DNA of 64,000 nt. Source: Rosa chinensis (Eukaryota > Streptophyta > Magnoliopsida > Rosales > Rosaceae). The notes beneath the pieces were generated by a model. It saw nothing but the letters and a program-made list of their open reading frames with translations. It ran no database searches and was not told the DNA's origin. The stretch covers positions 13,702,501 through 13,766,500 of the forward strand of contig NC_037091.1 of NCBI RefSeq assembly GCF_002994745.2, read 5' to 3'. Below are positions 26,010-37,673 of this stretch, piece after piece (the stretch's first letter is position 1; every line of letters starts with the position of its first letter). The translations under genes were made by a program, and so were the position numbers.

Positions 26010-27294
26010 AATTTGTTTGATCTGTTTTTTTGACACTCTAATCTTGAGTTTCAGTTTCATTGCCTTGTACGATCATCAAGGCGTGACCTTCATCGGCCTA
26101 GATGACGCCGATTCAAGATTATGCTATTATACTTCTGTAATCTCTGACATTTCCGTTTGCGTTCGATATTGGGGATCTGATGTTCCCACAAATTTGCAGC
26201 TATGGAAAGGCGGATAATCTAATATATTGTTAATGTCCTCGAGAGCATTGGGGTCCGTTTTTTGTTTGGGTATTTAGGGATTTTTGATTTGGGGCCCAAA
26301 TTGAGGGTTTTTAATTGGGTGATTTGATTTACAGGTTCTTGCGCGGAAGGCAAATTAAGAATCAGTATTCTTGGAAAGGATTTGGGGCAATCTCTAATGC
26401 TATACAAGAGCTTAAAGTATTGCTTTGTCACTGTTTATAAAGAACAAGATTTGATCTATTAGTATTTCTTTTATCTATAAAAAACTTGTTTGGGAAATGT
26501 GGAGCTGATTTTGGTTTTGGTGGTATAACAAGAAGGGGGTCTGAAAGAGAATTTCAATACTTTCCATGGCAATTTTCTGGCAATAATGATCCAAAAGTAA
26601 GAGAAAGGATTGTTCTTTTGATTTTGTAATAAGGTTTCTGGTTCAATCTGTTTTTTTTTTTTTTGGAAATTTGGTTCGATCTTTGATTTGACTTATGAGC
26701 TTGTAGGTACTAGGTAGAATACATCTCCCTTGATGAAGCTACAAGGTTATTACTTGGGATGCAGACAATGCATTCGTAATTACTTGCTGTTTTTGATTCA
26801 ATTTTATTTTTTTTGGAAACTTGGTTTTTGATTCTGGTAATCAAGATATTGTTGTTTCTTCTTTTTTGGAACTATGTTGAGCTTGTTGTGTATCGATCAT
26901 TTGCAATTTGTTCTTTTCATCTTTCTTATGTTAGTGTTGCTGAGTTGGCAAAACTAGGACTGGTACCACATGTCATCACACTCAGATGAAGGGATTCAGG
27001 TATTGTTGGGATATCAAGGTACTGGCTACAAACTAGTGATTTCATTTTAGCTTCTTGTGGTTGTTTTGTAGTGGCTCAAGTTCTATCTTGTTGCCTTTTT
27101 CCTATGTAGGACAAACAGTTTTGAACAATTTAGAGTCTCTGTGTTTTGGTGCTTTATAGAGTGTTTGATAACCTTATAATTTCTAAAGTTCTGGAAGTCA
27201 ACGCAGTGATATGGTTGCATCATAGTTTCTTATTGATTTATGTAAATTTTATCATTGTTTATGTTGCTTAACTTCTTTTACCCAATGCGTTCAG

Positions 27295-27357
27295 CTTGTT
27301 GGAGGTGTGAATATGGTCCAACAGACTATTATGCTTGCAAAGCAGCCACACATTATT
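27295..27357 (+). pseudogene. Isolated exon of a DEAD-box RNA helicase (RH10/DDX47-like)
   Basis: A 63-nt exon with AG acceptor (TTCAG) and GTAAGT donor encodes a peptide containing VGGVNMVQQTIMLAK and ending PHII. This corresponds to the GG-motif region before motif II in DDX47/RH10-type helicases, where the family has VGGVDMVQQ-like sequence followed by PHI and the PTP-like ATPGR block. I could not find the neighbouring helicase exons (DEAD, SAT), so it is a fragment, perhaps carried here by a transposon or left from a deleted gene. Confidence 0.6.
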
Positions 27358-27557
27358 GTAAGTTTTTATTTTTCTAGTATGGGAGGCTTGATTTCCTTAA
27401 CATCTGTACTATAGTTTTACTTGGATGTCTAGGCTTTTTAAAATCTTGGTTTGTTGACAGTTAGGCATTGCGCATAAAGAAGGTATAGTTTAATGAAGTC
27501 TGTTTTCATGTTGTTATGATATTATCCTATGGCGACTTTTAAATAAATTTTTAAATA

Positions 27558-27834
27558 GGAAAAATTTCACAGATGGTCACTCAACTATGACTCATTCAAC
27601 ACTTTGGTAACTCAAGTTTTAAATATATCACTTTGGTCACTCAATATTACACTGTCAATCACTAAAGTCACTTTGTTAATTTTTTTCATTAAAAAAAAGT
27701 TATAAAAAATACTCTTTGGGTGACTTAAGTGATTGACAGTGTAATAGTTGAGTGACCAAAGTGATATATTTGAAACTTCAGTGACCAAAGTGTCGAATGA
27801 GTCATAGTTGAGTGACCATTTGTGGAATTCTCCC
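27558..27834. mobile_element. Fold-back Mutator-like MITE, 277 bp, 9-bp TSD
   Basis: The two halves are long inverted repeats: left GGAAAAATTTCACAGATGGT, right end reverse-complement GGGAGAATTCCACAAATGGT, and pairing continues for about 110 bp each side around a small A-rich loop. A perfect 9-bp duplication TTTTAAATA flanks it (27549-27557, 27835-27843), as for Mutator superfamily elements. It is non-coding. Confidence 0.92.
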
Positions 27835-27981
27835 TTTTAAATATGATAATATTTTCTTGATGGAAAACAGAAATTTAGTTTGTTATATATGTGTAGATAT
27901 TTCTGTGCCAACATAAGAATATCTGTAAGGGATGTAAAAATTTCTGTAAGTTGACAATTGTGTGTAACTTTGTTAGGTACA

Positions 27982-29040
27982 TGAGATAAGGAGGTTAAGA
28001 AAGCAGAGCCAATTCACACCTATGACAGAACAAAGCTTTCGTTGAAGGAGTGGCAACAAAAGACATATCCCTTCCCAGATTCTGACGTGGCTAGCATGTT
28101 GGAAGATTTACTTGAGAAGAAGGTGATAAAACTCCCAGAATGCAAGAGGCCCGAGGAAATGCATCGTCTTAAGGATCTGAAATACTGCAAGTACCACCGG
28201 ATCATCAGTCACCCAGTGGAGAAATGCTTTGTTATGAAAGATTTAATAATGAATCTCGCCAAGCAAGGAAGGATTGAGCTGGATGTCGACGATGTTGCTG
28301 AGGTAAACTGCACTACCATCGTGTTTGGTTCATTCGAGCCTGCCCCGTTGCCTCCTCTTCCAATGAAAGCACCATATCAGCTTTCGAGAAAGCCATGCAT
28401 AAAGTCAAAGTTGGAGAAAGTCAAGCCAATCCATCAAGTGAGCCTCGCACCTGTTGCAACTCTTAAAGTTGACTCAGTTATTGATGACGAGGGATGGATA
28501 CTTGTCACTCGAAGGAAGGCACGCAAGAGCCCATCGTCATGTTTGCCTATCACTCAAGCAAAATGCAAGCAATCACAAGAAAGTTGTCGGTGTCTCGAGA
28601 AAGGGGGGACAAGATTTGTCAAAGAGAGGGGCAATCCTTTCGTTCGAAGACCCCATGGTGTGGCTTTATCAGCAAGAGCCTTTCCCAAGAGAGGCAACGA
28701 ACAAGAAAAGGTAAGAGCTGCCCACATGACAACAAGCTACGAAATTGGTTCAAAGGATTCTGCCAAGCCTGAGTCAAGCACGGTCAATACGAACCAAACA
28801 TCAGAAGAGAAAGAGGTGTTGAAGCAGCTAGAAGACCTGCCATTGCACTTCAGTATTTCTGATCTACTACAATTGCCAAAAGCAGCCAGATGTGCTTTGG
28901 TACAGGTGCTAATCGACATAGGCAAGTACCCCACAAAGATTAACAAGGTGAAGCCAAAGGAATGTGTCACTTGTGTTGTAGATTGTGACGCCATTCACTT
29001 TACGGATGAAGACCTTCAGTTAGGCTCTAAGCCGCATAAT
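27982..29040 (+). pseudogene. Tat gypsy gag, C-terminal part
   Basis: One open frame starts inside gag (AEPIHTYDRTKLSLKEWQQ). It carries the conserved Tat gag segment with KLPECKRPEEM, then KYCKYHRIISHPVEKCF. The cysteine/histidine spacing (CKYH...HPVEKC) is typical of the zinc-knuckle-like motif in this group. The frame stays open into the protease. The N-terminal two-thirds of gag expected for the family are absent. Confidence 0.8.
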
Positions 29041-30774
29041 AGACCTCTCTTCGTGACAGGGTATGTGCGAAATCAAAAGCTAAACCGCATGCTTGTGGAC
29101 GGAGGGTCTGCTGTGAACATTATGCCTAGGTAGACTATGAAGCAACTCGGCATCAAAGTGGAAGAGTTGTCTCGAAGCCGTCTCATGATTCAAGGCTTCA
29201 ACCAAGGGGGGTAAAGAGCCATAGGCATGATCAGAGTAGATATGACAATTGGAGAAATGAAGTCGAACACTTTGTTTCATGTGATCGATGCGAAGACCTC
29301 CTATAATTTATTGTTGGGGCGACCGTGGGTTCACGAAAATGGTGTCGTTCCCTCCACTCTTCATCAATGCTTCAAGTTCTACGATGGCGGAGTATAAACA
29401 GTAGCAGGTGATACTAAACCGTTCACTGAAGCTGAATCTTACTTTGCAGATTCCAAGTTTTACATGGATGATGAAACAGTAAGGGAATTTCTCCCAGTTG
29501 GAGTACCCTTTACAGGGAAGACTGCAGAAGTGCGTAATAAAGAAGTGGAACCCAGCATGGCAAGAAATTGCAATGAGGAACCACATAAAGTTTCGCCTGA
29601 AACTAATGTGGCAGCTTCAAAGAACAAAATCAACTCCTCTGCTCCAGTCCTTTGTTATGTGCCAAAGTCCAGGCGAAAAGAAGGGGAATCTCCTTTTGTG
29701 GAGGCAAATGAGCAAGAACGTCCGCGAAAGCTAGATGAGAAGGACGTAGAATTGCTAAAAGAAACATCAATCATACTGTTGACAAAGTTGAGCAACACAA
29801 CTCCCACCAAGCAGCCGCTAAAGGGGTTTGTCAAACCGATTCAAGGCAAGACAGAGCATGGGACACTTCCTAACAAAAGGATAAAGGAAGGATTTGACCC
29901 TAACGCTTACAAGCTGCTAGCAAAGGCTGGATATGACTTTGGTTCGTCAAGCAAGGAAGGTGGCCAAGTCATCCCTAGTAAGAAGGTGCATGAGCTTAAT
30001 GAATCTTAAAGGAGGTTGAGCGAGCAAGGATGCACTGCTGACCCTGCTAAAGCAGGTCTTGGTTTTGTACCAGGAAAACCAATTAAAATTTCAGGAAGAA
30101 GAAAAGTTGTGAAGGCAAACACGCAACACATTAGTGTTGAAGTAATAGAAGAAGAGGCTTAAGAATCTGAATCTGCCTCTCGCGTTTCGACATTTGATCG
30201 CATTCATCTTAATTCTCAAGTTGCGGTGCCTGAACAAGTGGATGAATTGGTGCCTCGAGTTTCTGTATTTGATCGTGTCGACACATCAACAAGCCGAATC
30301 TCATTTTCCAATCGCATCACCCAAACAACCACTCAAGCTTCCGTGTTCAGTAGGTTGTTGTCTTCCGATGAAGGAAATAAGAAATCTGAGTCAGCCCCTC
30401 GAAAGTCGGCACTTGAGAGGATACAAGCACCCAAAGAGCAACAAAGGCGAAAGAGAAAGGGGATCGACGACCAAGGAAACGACAAAGAGATCCGAAGTCT
30501 CATCCCGTCACGCATGAAGCGACGCTCTGTGTTAGAGGTGAGCTCAAGCGAACAATTCAAGGTAAAGGAGCACACCATCGTACTTACTGGCCAAGTCGGA
30601 ACTAGTAATGTTGATGGAAATGGCGAAGATGAGATTGTTCAGTCTGCCTATCATATCACGGTAGCAGAAGTATAGGCCTTTGAAGAAGAAGACCATGATC
30701 TTTCCGAGGATGAAGCTCCTCCAGAACTTGAAGATGGGGGGCAAGCTACTGTCGACGAGCTTAAAGAGCTCAAT
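29041..30774 (+). pseudogene. Tat gypsy aspartic protease and spacer to RT
   Basis: The protease motif appears as MLVDGGSAVNIMP (DGG in place of the common DSG/DTG). A stop codon follows at 29131-29133, another stands at 29213-29215, and LLLGRPWVHENG is near 29.32 kb in the same frame. The downstream spacer (29464-30675) is mostly open, Lys/Glu/Ser-rich and contains a G-patch-like GYDFGSSSKEGG. Further stops at about 29398, 30007, 30160 and 30673 show it is dead. All pieces share one reading frame. Confidence 0.78.
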
Positions 30775-32290
30775 TTGGGAACTGACGAAGATCTAAGACC
30801 TATCTTCGTGAGCGCTGCGCTGAGTCCCGAAGAAGAAAAGGAATACTATGATCTGCTGCTTGAATATAAAGACGTCTTTGCATGGACGTACAAAGAAATG
30901 CCTGGCCTTGACCCAAAGGTAGCGGTTCATTGTCTCGCAGTTAAACCTGAGGCTCGACCGATCAAGCAAACACAACGACGCTTTCGGACAGAATTCCTTC
31001 CTTAAATTGAAGCTGAAGTTGATAAGTTAATTGCTGCAGGTTTCATCAGAGAGGTTCAATATCCTAAGTGGATTGCAAACATTGTTCCTGTCAAGAAGAA
31101 GAACGGACAACTCCTTGTATGTGTGGACTTCCGCGACTTAAATGACGAATGTCTGAAAAATGACTTTCCTTTGCCCATCGTTGAACTCATGGTGGATGTA
31201 ACAACAGGGCATGAAGCTTTATCCTTCATGGATGGGTCATCTGGGTACAATCAAATTAGGATGGCCTTAGAAGATGAAGAGCTTACTGCATTCCGCACTC
31301 CCAAAGGCATTTATTGTTACAAGGTCATGCCATTCGGATTGAAAAATGCTGGTGCAACATATCAACGTGCTATGCAGAAAATCTTCGGAGACATGCTTCA
31401 TAAGTACATGGAATGTTATGTCGATGACTTGGTGGTCAAGTCAAAAAAGAGGATGGATCACTTGAAAGACCTAAGAAGGGTGTTCGATAGACTACGCAAA
31501 TACCAGCTCAAGATGAACCCCCTCAAATGTGCTTTTGGCGTCAGTTCAGGCAAGTTTCTTGGATTCATTGTTAAACATTGTGGCATTAAAGTGGACCAAT
31601 CAAATATCAAGGCCATTCAAGACATGCTTGAGCCAAGAAATTTACGTGTTAAAAAGTCTCCAAGGACAACTCGCTTTTATTAGACGGTTCATATCGAACC
31701 TCGCAAGCCGTTGTCAGCCTTTTAGTCGACTTCTGAAGAAGGATGTGCCTTTCGTATGGGATCAAGCTTGCCATAACGCCTTTGAAAGTATAAAGAAGTA
31801 CTTGGAAAACCCTCCAGTGTTAGGTGCACCCATCCCTGGGAAGCCGCTTATCCTCTACATTGCTGCTCAAGAGCGATCACTCGGAGCACTCCTAGCCCAA
31901 GAAAATGAAGAAAAGAAGGAGAAGGCGTTGTATTACTTGAGTCAAAATCTCACATGACCGGAATTGAATTATCCACCGATAGAGAAAATCTGTCTCGCAC
32001 TCGTCTTCGCCATCCAAAAGTTAAGACATTACATGCAAGCTTACACTGTGCATCTAGTGGCACGAGCTGACCCAGTCAAGTTTGTGATGTCACAACCAAT
32101 CTTAACAGGGCAAATGGTAAAATGGGCACTACTCCTTAATCAGTATGAAATTATCTACATACCGGCCAAAGCGGTTAAAGGACAAGCATTGGCTGATTTC
32201 CTAGCGGACCATCCTATCCCTGCGGATTGGGAAATTTCAGAAGACTTGCCAGATGAAGAAGTCTTTAATACAGAAGTCCCCCTGGTTGGC
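30775..32290 (+). pseudogene. Tat gypsy reverse transcriptase and RNase H
   Basis: RT motifs are visible: VKKKNGQLLVCVDFRDLN, PFGLKNAGATYQRAM and the catalytic YVDD (codons 31417-31428). A stop at 31003 and a frame change at about 31.64 kb precede the connection/RNase H part (SLQGQLAFIRRF, PLILYIAAQERSLGALLAQ, LNYPPIEKICLALVFA), which runs in the next frame. A second frame change near 32.25-32.29 kb returns to the first frame. The order and motifs match gypsy pol. Confidence 0.88.
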
Positions 32291-32823
32291 AAATGTTCTT
32301 CGATGGGTCTTCACGGGCAGATGGGGCAGGAGCTGGTGTGGTTTTCATTTCTCCGCAAAGGCAAATATTGCCTTATGCCTTCACTCTTAGTGAACTATGT
32401 TCCAATAATGTTGCTGAGTACCAAGCGCTAATTATGGGACTACAAACCGCAACTGAAATGAAAATCTCAAATCTAGAGGTGTATGGAGACTCGAAGTTAG
32501 TAGTTGATCAATTACTAACTGTCTATGAAGTGAAGAAAGAGGATTTGGTTCCTTATTTTCAGCTCGCCACACAACTCTTAAAGGGTTTTGATGTTGTCAC
32601 ACTAACGCATATGCCAAGAAAAGAAAATCAAACGGCAGACGCTTTGGCCAACTTAGCAGCAACTTTGGCATTATCAGAGGATGAAATCATACACCTTCCA
32701 ATCTGCCAACAGTGGGTCGTACCGACAATCTCTGAGCTTTGGCATGAAGACTCCAATGTTGTCTTTGTTTACTTGATCGATGTTGATGATTGGAGGTACC
32801 CATTGATTGATTACCTCAAGTGA
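32290..32823 (+). pseudogene. Tat gypsy second (archaeal-type) RNase H domain
   Basis: The open stretch starts FFDGSSRADGAGAGVV, with NNVAEYQALIMGL and LEVYGDSKLVVDQL, and ends with ENQTADALANLA. These hold the D-E-D-D active-site acidic residues of an archaeal-like RNase H, an extra domain acquired by the Tat lineage and located between the normal RNase H and integrase. The domain itself is uninterrupted; the frame closes at 32821. Confidence 0.87.
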
Positions 32824-34038
32824 AATAAGCTTTCTGATGACCCAGAGCAACGCTCGGACATAAGACGAAGAATACCACGCTTCTTCTACTACAAGGAGAC
32901 TCTTTATCGACGATCATTCGATGGATTGCTTCTTAGATATATGGGGAAAGAGGAAGCTGCTAAAGCTATGGAAGAAGCTCATTCAGGAGTATGTGGAGCT
33001 CACCAGTCAGGTCCTAAGCTCCATTTTTAAGTAAAGAGGATGAGTTACTATTGGCCCACCATGGTTAAAGATTGCATGGAGTATGAACAAAGGTGTCAAA
33101 CTTTCCAGTTTCACGCAAACTTCATCCATCAACCACCAGAGCCATTGCATCCAATTTTTGCTTCCTACCCATTCGATGTGTGGGGACTTGATGCTGTAGG
33201 GCCCATCACTCCAAAATCCTCTGCCGGTCACTCATACATTCTAGCGGCTACGGATTCTTTTTCAAAGTGGGCATAGGCGGTGCCGCTTAAGGAAATAAAG
33301 AAAGAAAACATTGTAGACTTCATCAAAGGGAATATCATTCAATGATATGGTGTTCCGCGCTGCATCATCACAGACAACGCCAAGTACTTTTCCAATAGTG
33401 CCGTGGAGAAACTCTGTGAGAAATATCACTTCAAGCTGCACTTTTCTTCTATGTACAACGCCTCGACTAATGGGTTGGCTGAAGCATTTAACAAGACATT
33501 GTGTAACATTTTGAAGAAAGTTGTCAGCAAAACGAAAAAGGATTGGCATGAAAGAATGGGTGAGGCGCTTTGGGCCTACAGAACGACATATCGAACTCCC
33601 ATGAAAGCTACACCTTACTCCCTTGTATATGGTGTTGAAGCTGTCTTACCCATGAAGAAACAAATTCCATCTTTGAGGATTGCATTGCAAGAAGGACTGA
33701 CTAATGAAGAGAACGCCAAGTTACGCCTTCAGGAGTTGGAAGCCTTAGATGAACAGAGACTTGATGCGCAATAGCACTTGGAATGTTATCAAGCTCGAAT
33801 GTCACGAGCTTTCAACAAAGGGGTTCGACCCCGATCCTTTCAAGTTGGTGACCTAGTGCTTGCTGTGTGCAGGCCTATCATCATGACACACAAGACTGGT
33901 CCTAAGTTCAAGTCAAAGTGGGATGGACCTTATGTTGTCAGCGAAATCTACACCAATGGAGCCTACAAAATTGTGGCTAAAGATGGCTTGAGAATTGGCC
34001 CCATAAATGGAAAGTTCCTGAAGAGGTACTACGCTTGA
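32824..34038 (+). pseudogene. Tat gypsy integrase
   Basis: The catalytic triad is visible as WGLDAVG (Asp codon 33190), CIITDNAKYF (Asp codon 33373) and LAEAFNKT (Glu codon 33481). There are 35 residues between the second Asp and Glu, the expected DD35E. The N-terminal zinc-binding region is poor (QRCQTFQ kept). Stops at about 33028, 33274, 33343 and 33772 break the frame. The C-terminus has a GPKFKSKWDGPYVV block like the GPY/F domain and ends at a stop at 34036. Confidence 0.88.
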
Positions 34039-34227
34039 AGAAAGTAAGAAGACGCTCCTAGTCAGCACGAGCCTAAACTGCACATGACACAAAAAAAAAA
34101 AAAAAATCCGTTGAGTTGAAAACCCGAGGATCAAAAAAAAAATTTCACTTCATCCATAAACCCTTGAACTACGTGATGACTTGATTCCTTCATTAGAATG
34201 ATACGTAGGCAGCTTGGGAATAACAAA

Positions 34228-34497
34228 CTCAAGTTCAGTCAAATCAAATAAAAATAAAGGGTTTGTTTACCATTCATAAAGAAGATAAATGGACAATACT
34301 TTATTTGCATAATAAGTCATGACTCTCAAAGTTTGACTTATTACAAGTAATAAAAATAAAATAAAAATCTCAAGTTCAGTCAAATCAAATAAAAATAAAG
34401 GGTTTGTTTACCATTCATAAAGAAGATAAATGGACAAGTACTTTATTTGCATAATAAGTTATGACTGTCAAAGTTTGACTTATTACAAGTAATAAAG
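34228..34497. repeat. 141-bp tandem duplication downstream of integrase
   Basis: A unit beginning CTCAAGTTCAGTCAAATC (34228) is repeated at 34369 with only small changes (TGGACAA then TACTTT; TCATGACTCTC versus TTATGACTGTC). It is non-coding. Confidence 0.9.
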
Positions 34498-34599
34498 GAA
34501 AATGAAAAAAATCATCATAAACTACGAATAGAGAACAACTTTTCACACCCAAGTTAAACCCTTGAAGCTATTGCGGTGACTCTTAAAAATATCTCGCAA

Positions 34600-37500
34600 T
34601 CATTTTGTCATCTCAACCTCTGCAGTGGTCACCTCGGGGATCTCTTGGATTTCAGTTTTCTCTTCTTCTAGGTCAACAAGCTTCTTCTCCTGTAGTAGAA
34701 GTCTCTCGTCTAGTAAAGTCACTGTTTGTTCCAATTTTCGCTGCTCCTCCTTTAATTTCTCCAAAGACTTGAGTGCAGATTGGCGATGATCAGAGTCAGC
34801 TTGACGAATTGAAGTGACCTTTGCAATTTCTGATTCTATTTCAGCCAGATGTTGATTACGTGTGCCTGGAGTAGCCTTGCATGAACAAGCAAGCCGTGCC
34901 AAGTTGCATTAGTCAGCACTAGTCAAAAATCCCTCAACTTTGTCCCTTACGGATGAGGATCAATCCCATAAGGGCTAAGCTCAGCTATCAGCTTGTCAAG
35001 TTCCCCCTTGCTGGAAAGAATGGTCTTTGAGGAGTGCTTCATTATCATATCTTCAATTTGTTCACAAACTGCAGTAGCAGCTTGTTGACGAATATCACGA
35101 AGTCTTTGGCTGGCATCTATAATAGCAGCTCCACCAAGAGAGACCTCAGAAAAGGCTATGGTGTTCAGAGACTTGGGAGGATGCACCTTGGTAAGTGGAC
35201 CTGCACGTATCATTAGCTAAAAATGGGGCTTAAAGTGCACAAAAATACACAAGAGTTAAGAATTGTACCTGAAGGATCAATTTGCTGTAAGTCATTATTT
35301 GCATTGGATGTTCCTTTCGTGGGTAAAGAGTAAGCCTCAAGTTCCGTTGCAGAAGGAACGCGTATAGGGTCTAAAGAGGCGTCATCGTTCCCCCAAAGTG
35401 GATGACCATCAATCTCTGCACCTTGAAAAGATAGGAAAAGAACAATTCAAGTTCCAAAAAAAAAAAAAACTGACGCAAGTCCAAAAAAGGGTTAACTCAT
35501 TATGTTGCAGCATCGGTTGTGAAGAAGTTGGAACGTCACCAAGAAAGTCGGTATTTAGAGTATATTCAGCATTGAGATCGCAATAAGTAGGGCCAAGGCT
35601 GATGTCGGTCTTCTTACGCTTAAAGTGTACCTCACTATTATTGCTACTACTGCTCCCACTACGCCTTCTTTCTTGGATTGCGGGTCTTTTCAGTTTAGGT
35701 GGACGGACCAAAGCGACTTGAGAATCTAAAGAGTCTCCATCATCCTCTAGAATGTCGACCGGATGAGCCTGCCTGTCACTGTCTGGGAGCAAAGCCCTAT
35801 CAGGAGACGCAGGGACGTTGGTGCTACATTCGACTTCACAAGCAATCACATTTTGGTGAAGGGGCGGCGCCGTGCGGTTGACATTCTTGTCTTCTTTTGC
35901 TTTCAGAGTCTTGTGCGGTGGTCTACTAGTAGGCGTTGTTGCCTTCACTGGTGTAGAATGGTACACTTTAGACCACCAACCGACATAGTCTCAAGTAACC
36001 ATATACTCCGTGATAGCACTCTGGATTGGCAACGTTACCGCACATTTGATGTTCATTCTGGTGCAAGAGTCCCAATGCTTATAAGTCAGAGCCAGTACGC
36101 TGGTGCGAATGTCATTCTTAAGGCTGCCAGAATGTCTTGGACGTAACCAAACTGTTGACTGAACAGATGTGGACTTTATGGCTGAATGACTCGTCAGTTA
36201 TCCTGTCTGAGAGTAAGATACCCTGATCGAAGGCTGATGAGATATATGAAGTCTAAATGGGAGATGTTATCACGGTTGATGATCACTCTGCTCTCCGAAA
36301 ATACCCTGGCAAATGCATCCATCCTCACATTGTCACATGCGTTGAACAAAGAAAGAGCCTGTGTGTCCCCAAAATGCTTAGCTGAAAAGCGAACCATACG
36401 GGGCCTTAGGTCATTGGGAAGTGGAAATTGAAAATGGGTGCCAAGTACTCTGCTAACCAAGCATATATATAATGAAAAGGAAGAGCGGCCGAGTAATTAC
36501 CTGGATCGCTGGAAACAGAAATCTCATTCAAACCCTGATAGATGCTGGCTAGGACTGGAACCGCTAGGAAAAACTGTACACCCTATGACATTTTGCTGGC
36601 AACTTTGAATACTCCTGGACGAATCAAACCAGTGTCGTCTCTGGGTAAAACAAACAAACACAACCAACAAGCAAGAAAGGCAGCCAAATAGGTGGGCTCT
36701 ACATCTTCACTCTCAATGCCTAAATCATCAAATACTGCGAGGTCTGCAAAAGTACGTTGTCGGATCTCATGGATCCTGCCAGATGGATTAAACACATTCA
36801 GGGGCGGATCTCTTTTGTTCCTAGTGCTTTTGTTTGGAGGCCTCTTATAGCGCAAAGCTCCTCTATACCAATATCGTATCCATGAAGTTATCTTCACTTT
36901 TTGCCTTTGGCCTTCTTTCCAGAGCTTTTGGTAGGCGAGAAACAAATAGCGACAGCTCTGTTGACTCCCTTTGCTTTTTGTAGAAAGCTCTTCAGCAACT
37001 GGAACAACCTCATCATAAAATCGTCCGGCAATGGGCAAACCTCCAAGTTGGTCCAAATCCCAAAGGGAGATTGACATTTCCCCACTAGAAGTGTGGAGGA
37101 TATTCGTCGTGGGGCACCAGTACTCGCAGAAAGCCCGTATGACAGGTGCAACATGGTTATAGCTGAATAGTGAGGCGAATATCGCTTGATAGAGACTGGC
37201 CTCCCGAGTAAGCTTGCCATTCCTGCTTAAGATATCTTCTACCCATTCCCAGTAGAACTCTGTGTAAGGGAAGCCCTCGTTTGCACGAAATGCACTGCTC
37301 CACTTCACTGAACCGTTGCGTATACGATCGCTGAGAAGCATGAATGGGACCTGAGGAGTGTTCTGATCATGATGCGAAGACTTAAGCAACAGTACATACG
37401 AGTTTTGTTGATCTCTGCCAGATCTCGGTTGTTGGAACATGGCTAGTTGGCGAGGTGCTACATGAGTCTACTGGAGGATGTGAGCTGAAGGGTCATAAGG

Positions 37501-37629
37501 AGGTACGTCGATTGCTTGAGGCCCAGTCAACGATGGATACACCTGCAGAGTAATGCCATCACTTTGAGTGTCCTCAGGATCGTCGAGGATGGTGATTGTC
37601 CCTTTCTTGAAGCACTTGAAGAAAGCCAT
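34600..37629 (-). pseudogene. Antisense plant-mobile-domain (PMD) gene inside the Tat element
   Basis: On the minus strand, from ATG at 37629 (MAFFKCFKKGTIT), a frame runs to about 36501. It contains a plant mobile domain: ASLYQAIFASLFSYNHVAP, RAFCEYWCPTTN, GEMSISLWDLDQLGGLPIAG. PMDs are shared by plant proteins of the MAIL1/MAIN group and by some retrotransposon and MULE proteins. Two in-frame TAG codons (37468-37470 and 36583-36585) disable it. A GT donor after 36501 and an AG acceptor before 36447 give a second exon (VLGTHFQFPLPNDLRPR). Further pieces follow: a Ser/Lys-rich part (35400-35966), then 34947-35213, and a likely coiled coil (34600-34902: KSLEKLKEEQRKLEQTVTLL). Placement between integrase and 3' LTR, antisense, fits the extra antisense ORFs described in Tat elements. 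Confidence 0.8.
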
Positions 37630-37673
37630 GGCCACAAAAGGACGGGAAGCGCTATCGCGAGTGCCTGACGATA

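Larger units (their letters stand above)
25195..27548. other. Non-coding AT-rich stretch with scraps of captured gene
   Basis: No intact gene was found. It contains a CT microsatellite, several exon-like pieces without a continuous frame (for example YDHQGVTFIGLDDADS at about 26.07-26.11 kb, family not recognised) and one clear helicase exon. GT/AG-like borders around the pieces suggest a genomic gene fragment rather than a retrocopy. Confidence 0.5.

Noticed and set aside
25869..26217. Open frames over the CT microsatellite
   Set aside because: Ser-Leu or Arg-Glu dipeptide repeats produced by the (CT)n run on both strands.
30194..30675. Second overlapping reading frame in the Tat pol spacer
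   Set aside because: Shadow of the main gag-pol frame, which is continuous with protease and RT in the same phase.
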